Origin: an uncultured Campylobacterota bacterium | GTDB taxonomy: Bacteria; Campylobacterota; Campylobacteria; Campylobacterales; Arcobacteraceae | Assembly (NCBI GenBank): GCA_903821805.1 | Contig: CAIJNA010000038.1 | Coordinates: 1 to 9,785, forward strand | Direction of reading: 5' to 3' | Length of the DNA stretch: 9,785 bases | In this document: positions 5,816 to 9,785 of the stretch, piece after piece | How the letters are laid out: every line of letters starts with the position of its first letter | How positions within the stretch are numbered: the first letter of the stretch is position 1 | Made by a program: the position numbers and the translations under genes | The notes under the pieces: model-generated | Database searches by the model: none | Seen by the model: only the letters and a program-made list of their open reading frames with translations | What the model was told of the DNA's origin: nothing

Positions 5816-6586
5816 ATGAAAAAAATAATCGTATTAAAAGTTGGAAGTGCCGTTTTAACAGAAAATGGTAACCTTGCTCTTGACAGATTAAATAATTTAG
5901 TAGATTTTGTTGCTGAATTAAAAAATATATATGAAGTAATTTTGGTAAGTTCTGGAGCAGTTGCATCCGGATATACATTATTAAAATTGGATAAAAAGAT
6001 TATTGCTAAAAAACAAGCACTTGCTTCAATAGGTCAACCTCTTTTAATGGAAACATACAGAAAACGTTTTGAGCTACACAATATTTTGTGTTCACAAGTT
6101 TTGCTTGAAGCAAGTCTTTTCAAAGATAAAGTTAGGCTACAACATGCAAAAGATACAATTTCTGAGCTTTTATCAAATAATGTAGTCCCAATTATTAACG
6201 AAAATGATGTTACTGCAATTGAAGAACTTGTATTTGGTGACAATGACCAACTTTCTGCTCATGTAACAAATCATTTTGATTCAAATTTGTTAGTAATATT
6301 AACTGATATAGACGGATATTATGATGATAATCCAAAATTAAATCCAAATGCTAAACTTCAAAAACATATCAATACTATCTCGAAAGAAGAGTTGGAGGCT
6401 AGTCATAGTGCAAATAATGAATTCGCAACTGGCGGAATCGTTACCAAGTTAAAAGCTGCATCTATTTTACTCAAAGTTAATAAAAAAATGTTTTTAACAA
6501 GTGGATTTGATCTAAAAGATGCAAGAAATTTTTTAATTAATGGAATTCATGATAAAGGTACATTATTTGGAGCAACACATGAGTAA
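5816..6586 (+). CDS. proB: Glutamate 5-kinase, single-domain form without PUA
   Basis: Phosphorylates glutamate with ATP to gamma-glutamyl phosphate, the first step of proline synthesis. 256 residues of amino acid kinase fold: KVGSAVLT at the N-terminus (K8), VSSGAVASG (44-52), NEND (128-131), GDNDQLSA (141-148), TDIDGYYD (163-170) and ATGGIVTKL (204-212). The E. coli enzyme has 367 residues because of a C-terminal PUA domain; this one stops after the kinase domain, as I recall for Campylobacter. This is therefore a lineage feature rather than a truncation. AAAGAGA at 5805-5811 overlaps the obgE stop. The proline pathway partner proA is not in the window. Its last 8 bases overlap fmt. Confidence 0.95.
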   Translation: MKKIIVLKVGSAVLTENGNLALDRLNNLVDFVAELKNIYEVILVSSGAVASGYTLLKLDKKIIAKKQALASIGQPLLMETYRKRFELHNILCSQVLLEASLFKDKVRLQHAKDTISELLSNNVVPIINENDVTAIEELVFGDNDQLSAHVTNHFDSNLLVILTDIDGYYDDNPKLNPNAKLQKHINTISKEELEASHSANNEFATGGIVTKLKAASILLKVNKKMFLTSGFDLKDARNFLINGIHDKGTLFGATHE

Positions 6587-7496
6587 AAAAATTATTTTCA
6601 TGGGCACCCCAGATTATGCAACAATAATTTTAAAAGAGCTAATTGAAAATAGATTCCAAATTGAAGCCGTTTTTACTCAACCTGACAAAAAAGTTGGACG
6701 AAATCAGGTAATCACAATGCCACATATTAAGCAATTTATTCTGGATAATAATTTTGAATTTCCAATATATCAACCAATTACTTTAAGAGACGATGGTGTT
6801 TTTGAAATTTTAAATAGTATAAAACCAGATTTTATAATTGTTGCAGCATATGGTCAAATTTTGCCACAAAATATATTGAATATAGCACCTTGCATTAATC
6901 TTCATGCCTCGCTTTTGCCAAAATATAGAGGAGCAAGCCCAATTCAACAATCTATTTTAAACAATGATAAATTTTCAGGAGTTACGGCTATGATGATGGA
7001 GTCCGGGCTTGATACTGGCGATATTATAGGTTTAAAATATATGGAGATAGATAAACATACAACAGTTGACGAATTATTCAATCATCTATCAGAAATCGCA
7101 GCAAGCCTAACAATAGAAGTTTTAAAAGTTTTTTCATCAATAAAACCTAAAAAACAAAATACAAATCAAGCTAGTCATTGTCGTAAAATTATCAAAGAAG
7201 ATGGTTTGACTTTATTTGATGATGCAATGCGTTTTTATCAACAATATAAGGCATACAAAAGTTGGCCTGGTGTTTATTTGGGGTCAGGTTTAAAAATTAA
7301 AGAATGTTCATTGAATGATTCTGACACAACAAATGAAAGCGGACAAATTTTAGAAATAAACAAAGATCATATTATTGTTGGTTGTAAAAAAGGTTCGCTT
7401 GTAGTTTTTGAAGTACAAGCTCCATCAAAAAAATCACTTAGTGTCCTGGATTATGTTAGAGGTGCTAGATTGAATGTCGGCAACTTTTTAATCTAA
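6579..7496 (+). CDS. fmt: Methionyl-tRNA formyltransferase
   Basis: Transfers a formyl group from 10-formyltetrahydrofolate to Met-tRNA(fMet) for translation initiation. 305 residues (E. coli 315). The N-terminal Rossmann domain starts MSKKIIFMGTPDYA. The family signature NLHASLLPKYRGASPIQ has N107 and H109, and ESGLDTGD supplies D145, completing the catalytic Asn-His-Asp set. The C-terminal tRNA-binding domain spans about 210-305. ATG 6579 is chosen because the family begins at this KIIFMGTP strand and GGAG (6569-6572) stands 6 bases upstream; an in-frame ATG at 6540 would add 13 unrelated residues. The start lies inside the end of proB (8-base overlap, different frame), so translation is probably coupled. 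Confidence 0.97.
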   Translation: MSKKIIFMGTPDYATIILKELIENRFQIEAVFTQPDKKVGRNQVITMPHIKQFILDNNFEFPIYQPITLRDDGVFEILNSIKPDFIIVAAYGQILPQNILNIAPCINLHASLLPKYRGASPIQQSILNNDKFSGVTAMMMESGLDTGDIIGLKYMEIDKHTTVDELFNHLSEIAASLTIEVLKVFSSIKPKKQNTNQASHCRKIIKEDGLTLFDDAMRFYQQYKAYKSWPGVYLGSGLKIKECSLNDSDTTNESGQILEINKDHIIVGCKKGSLVVFEVQAPSKKSLSVLDYVRGARLNVGNFLI

Positions 7497-7502
7497 GCAA
7501 CA

Positions 7503-8138
7503 ATGGAAATAATATTTTTAAAAGAAGTCGATTCTACACATAAATATTTAAAAACCCTCATCTCTGAGAATGGTTTTACGAAACCTTTAGCAATAGTTAC
7601 TACTAATCAAACAAATGGAATAGGTAGTCGTGATAATTCATGGAACGGAATCATGGGCAATCTCTTTTTTTCATTTGTAGTTTCTAAAAATGATTTGCCA
7701 AATGACTTAAAAATTGAGTCGGCTTCAATTTATTTTAGTTTTTTACTAAAAGAAATTTTGAAAGACCTGGGCTCCAATGTTTGGCTAAAGTGGCCCAATG
7801 ATTTTTATATTGAGGATAAAAAAATTGGTGGTACAATTACAACACTTTCTAATGATTTGTTATACTGCGGAATCGGCTTGAATTTGCAACAAGTATCAGA
7901 TATATATGGTTTTTTGGATATCAATATTGACATGCATGTATTGCTTGAGAAATATTTTGAGAGTATTTTTAGCGGGATAACATGGAAGTGTATATTTAGT
8001 AAGTTTCAGATAGAATTCTCACCAAGCAAAAATTTTAAAACGACAATTAATCATGAAAAAGTTCCATTACTTGATGCTATTTTATTAGAAGATGGCTCTT
8101 TAATGATTGATAATAAAAAGGTGTATAGTTCAAGATGA
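7503..8138 (+). CDS. birA: Biotin--[acetyl-CoA-carboxylase] ligase, short form
   Basis: Activates biotin with ATP to biotinyl-AMP and transfers it to a lysine of biotin carboxyl carrier proteins. 211 residues: the catalytic domain begins at once (EVDSTHKYL), so the N-terminal DNA-binding domain of E. coli BirA is absent and the protein should not act as a biotin repressor. Motifs: GIGSRDNSW (39-47) at the nucleotide-binding loop, KWPND (96-100), KKIGG (106-110) and GIGLN (123-127). The C-terminal SH3-like part is short. The loop departs from E. coli GRGRRGRKW, as discussed in the findings. There is no clear Shine-Dalgarno; the start follows the fmt stop by 6 bases, suggesting translational coupling. 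The stop overlaps the parA start (ATGA at 8135-8138). Confidence 0.93.
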   Translation: MEIIFLKEVDSTHKYLKTLISENGFTKPLAIVTTNQTNGIGSRDNSWNGIMGNLFFSFVVSKNDLPNDLKIESASIYFSFLLKEILKDLGSNVWLKWPNDFYIEDKKIGGTITTLSNDLLYCGIGLNLQQVSDIYGFLDINIDMHVLLEKYFESIFSGITWKCIFSKFQIEFSPSKNFKTTINHEKVPLLDAILLEDGSLMIDNKKVYSSR

Positions 8139-8911
8139 CAGAAGTTATAGCAATTGCAAATCAGAAAGGTGGAGTAGGAAAGACAACGACAGCAGTAAAT
8201 TTAAGCGCAGCTCTTGCACTTGAAGGTAAAAAAGTATTGCTTATCGATGCTGATCCACAAGCTAATGCAACAACATCATTTGGATTCAGAAGAGACACTT
8301 ATGAATATAATATTTATCATGTAATGCTTGGAACTAAAACATTAGAAGATATTATTCTTGATACTGAAATAGAAACCCTTAAATTGGCTCCATCAAATAT
8401 TGGACTAGTTGGGATAGAAAAAGAATTTTATAAAAATCACAAAGACAGAGAGCTTGTTTTAAAAAGAAGTATAGATTTAATTAAAGATGATTATGACTAT
8501 ATTTTGATTGATTCGCCACCTGCATTAGGTCCTATAACAATTAATACCTTAAGTGCATCAAATTCTGTAATAATACCGATTCAGTGTGAGTTTTTTGCAT
8601 TAGAAGGACTGGCACAATTATTAAATACAATTAAACTTGTCAAACAAACAATTAATAGGCAATTGGAAATAAAAGGTTTTTTACCAACAATGTATAGTGC
8701 TCAAAATAATTTAGCAAAACAAGTTTTCGCAGATTTGGCTAAGCATTTCGAATCAAAATTATTTAAATTAGCAGACGATTCGTATGTTGTAATACCAAGA
8801 AACATTAAATTGGCAGAAAGTCCTAGTTTTGGTAAACCTATAATGCTTTATGATCCATCTGCTATTGGTACTAAAGCGTATGAAAATCTTGCAAAATCAA
8901 TTCTAGGATAA
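8135..8911 (+). CDS. parA: Chromosome partitioning ATPase ParA (Soj)
   Basis: Deviant Walker ATPase that binds the nucleoid and moves ParB-parS complexes during chromosome segregation. 258 residues, the short chromosomal Soj type without an N-terminal helix-turn-helix. The deviant Walker A motif KGGVGKTT (11-18) has both the signature lysine K11 and the P-loop lysine K16. LLIDADPQANATTS follows (Walker A'), and then LIDSPPALGPITINTL (Walker B region). The conserved C-terminal IPRNIKLAESPSFGKPI is present. ATG 8135 overlaps the birA stop codon as ATGA. The nearest Shine-Dalgarno-like AAAAGG (8116-8121) is too far away for good initiation, so coupling to birA translation is likely. Paired with parB three bases downstream. 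Confidence 0.97.
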   Translation: MTEVIAIANQKGGVGKTTTAVNLSAALALEGKKVLLIDADPQANATTSFGFRRDTYEYNIYHVMLGTKTLEDIILDTEIETLKLAPSNIGLVGIEKEFYKNHKDRELVLKRSIDLIKDDYDYILIDSPPALGPITINTLSASNSVIIPIQCEFFALEGLAQLLNTIKLVKQTINRQLEIKGFLPTMYSAQNNLAKQVFADLAKHFESKLFKLADDSYVVIPRNIKLAESPSFGKPIMLYDPSAIGTKAYENLAKSILG

Positions 8912-8914
8912 AAA

Positions 8915-9775
8915 ATGGCATTAGGTAGAGGACTTAGTGAATTACTAGGTGAAGTTGAAGCAGCTTATGAAAATAATATTGATAATAAAAATAATGTTCG
9001 AGATATCTCTTTAGATAAAATAGAAGCAAATCCATATCAGCCAAGAAAAGTTTTTGATGATGAAAAATTGGAAGAATTATCTCGTTCAATTGTTGCTCAT
9101 GGTTTACTGCAGCCAGTCGTTGTTGTAAAAAAATCAGATAAATATATTTTAATATCAGGTGAACGAAGATTTAGAGCTTCAAAGTTAGCTAATCTAAAAA
9201 CTATCAAAGCAATAATACTTGATATTGATGATAAAAAATTAAGAGAATATGCTTTAATTGAAAATATACAAAGAGATGATCTAAATGTTCTTGAAATAGC
9301 ATATTCTTATGCTGGATTAATAAATGAATACAATGTTACACATGAAGAATTGTCAAATATGGTTTTTAAAAGTCGTAGCTCTATTACTAATATTTTAAGA
9401 TTGTTAACTTTAAGTGGATATGTTCAAGAATGCTTATCAAATAATAAAATTTCCCAAGGTCATGCTAAATTAATCGTAGGTTTAAGTGAAGATGATCAAA
9501 AAAATATAGTAGACTCTATTGTTGGCCAAAGATTGAGCGTTAGAGAAGCAGAAGTGTTAGTTAAAAATATGAAAGATAGACACATTTCTAACAATAAAAA
9601 CACTAATCAAAAAAATATTTCACCAAGATTTGATATTAAAAGGTTTGATAAACTTATTGAAATATTTAAAAATGATAACATTGATATTAGAGTGAATAAA
9701 AACAACATAAAAATCAATATTAATTCTAATGATGACATAGAAAAAATATTAAATTATTTTCAAAAGAATGTATAA
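8915..9775 (+). CDS. parB: Chromosome partitioning protein ParB (Spo0J), CTP-dependent DNA clamp
   Basis: Binds parS sites, spreads as a CTP-dependent sliding clamp and stimulates ParA. 286 residues. The extreme N-terminus ALGRGLSELL (2-11) is the conserved ParA-contacting segment. The CTP-binding motifs are GERRFRAS (82-89) and ENIQRDDLN (116-124). A helix-turn-helix covers about 143-166 (KSRSSITNILRLL), followed by the parS-contact region ISQGHAKLIVGL (179-190). A Lys/Asn-rich linker (about 222-238) leads to the dimerisation domain (240-286). AGGA (8905-8908) lies 6 bases before the ATG, next to the parA stop. The gene is complete: TAA at 9773-9775, ten bases before the window ends. In Campylobacterota the ATP synthase genes usually come next (from memory). 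Confidence 0.97.
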   Translation: MALGRGLSELLGEVEAAYENNIDNKNNVRDISLDKIEANPYQPRKVFDDEKLEELSRSIVAHGLLQPVVVVKKSDKYILISGERRFRASKLANLKTIKAIILDIDDKKLREYALIENIQRDDLNVLEIAYSYAGLINEYNVTHEELSNMVFKSRSSITNILRLLTLSGYVQECLSNNKISQGHAKLIVGLSEDDQKNIVDSIVGQRLSVREAEVLVKNMKDRHISNNKNTNQKNISPRFDIKRFDKLIEIFKNDNIDIRVNKNNIKININSNDDIEKILNYFQKNV

Positions 9776-9778
9776 AAT
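9773..9778 (+). promoter_or_regulatory. Possible -10 box for the next gene to the right
   Basis: TAAAAT overlaps the parB stop codon, within TGTATAAAAT. If used, transcription would begin at about the window edge and serve the following gene. No other support can be seen here. Confidence 0.2.
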
Positions 9779-9785
9779 TAATTAA

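Noticed and set aside
6540..6578. In-frame ATG at 6540 as an alternative fmt start
   Set aside because: It would add 13 residues deep inside proB that do not resemble the family; ATG 6579 has GGAG at proper spacing and begins at the conserved KIIFMGTP strand.
6585..6591. Run of seven A at the start of fmt as a phase-variable tract
   Set aside because: The run is short, A-rich runs are common here, and fmt is a housekeeping gene unlikely to be switched.
1..9785. CRISPR arrays, insertion sequences, tRNA or rRNA genes, attachment sites
   Set aside because: No repeated spacer structure, transposase, terminal inverted repeats or tRNA-like sequence was found; the gene set is a continuous housekeeping segment.

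Overview
The window is a strongly AT-rich chromosomal segment of ordinary housekeeping genes. The content and order point to a member of the Campylobacterota (epsilonproteobacteria). On the right, the run is rplU-rpmA-obgE-proB-fmt-birA-parA-parB. On the left, a membrane TPR gene diverges from dnaG. Both arrangements are, from memory, typical of Campylobacter, Helicobacter, Sulfurimonas and relatives. I cannot fix genus or species. There are no mobile elements, tRNA or rRNA genes, CRISPR arrays or signs of recent transfer.

Left part (1-2891). A minus-strand gene runs off the left edge and encodes a membrane-anchored tetratricopeptide protein resembling the N-terminal half of LapB/YciM. It diverges from dnaG (primase), which appears to be read from a perfect extended -10 box so close to its ATG that the mRNA may be leaderless. 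A ridA gene follows with its own ribosome binding site and a possible promoter. It ends in a long hairpin shared with the convergent neighbour.

Middle (2886-4050). A minus-strand gene encodes an exported protein with two tandem thioredoxin-like domains, each with its own CxxC motif. Its 157-base upstream region is shared with the rplU promoter and holds an AT-rich dyad.

Right part (4051-9785). A tightly packed plus-strand operon starts with ribosomal proteins L21 and L27. A strong hairpin-plus-T7 terminator, probably an attenuator, separates them from obgE (ribosome assembly GTPase). The operon then continues with proB (proline synthesis), fmt (initiator Met-tRNA formylation), birA (biotin ligase), and parA and parB (chromosome segregation), with gaps of 3-9 bases or overlaps. 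The ATP synthase genes would be expected next, beyond the right edge.

I see no undescribed multi-gene system. The points most worth a second look are the LapB-like left gene, the apparently leaderless dnaG, the natural change in the BirA nucleotide-binding loop, the double-thioredoxin protein and the attenuator before obgE.
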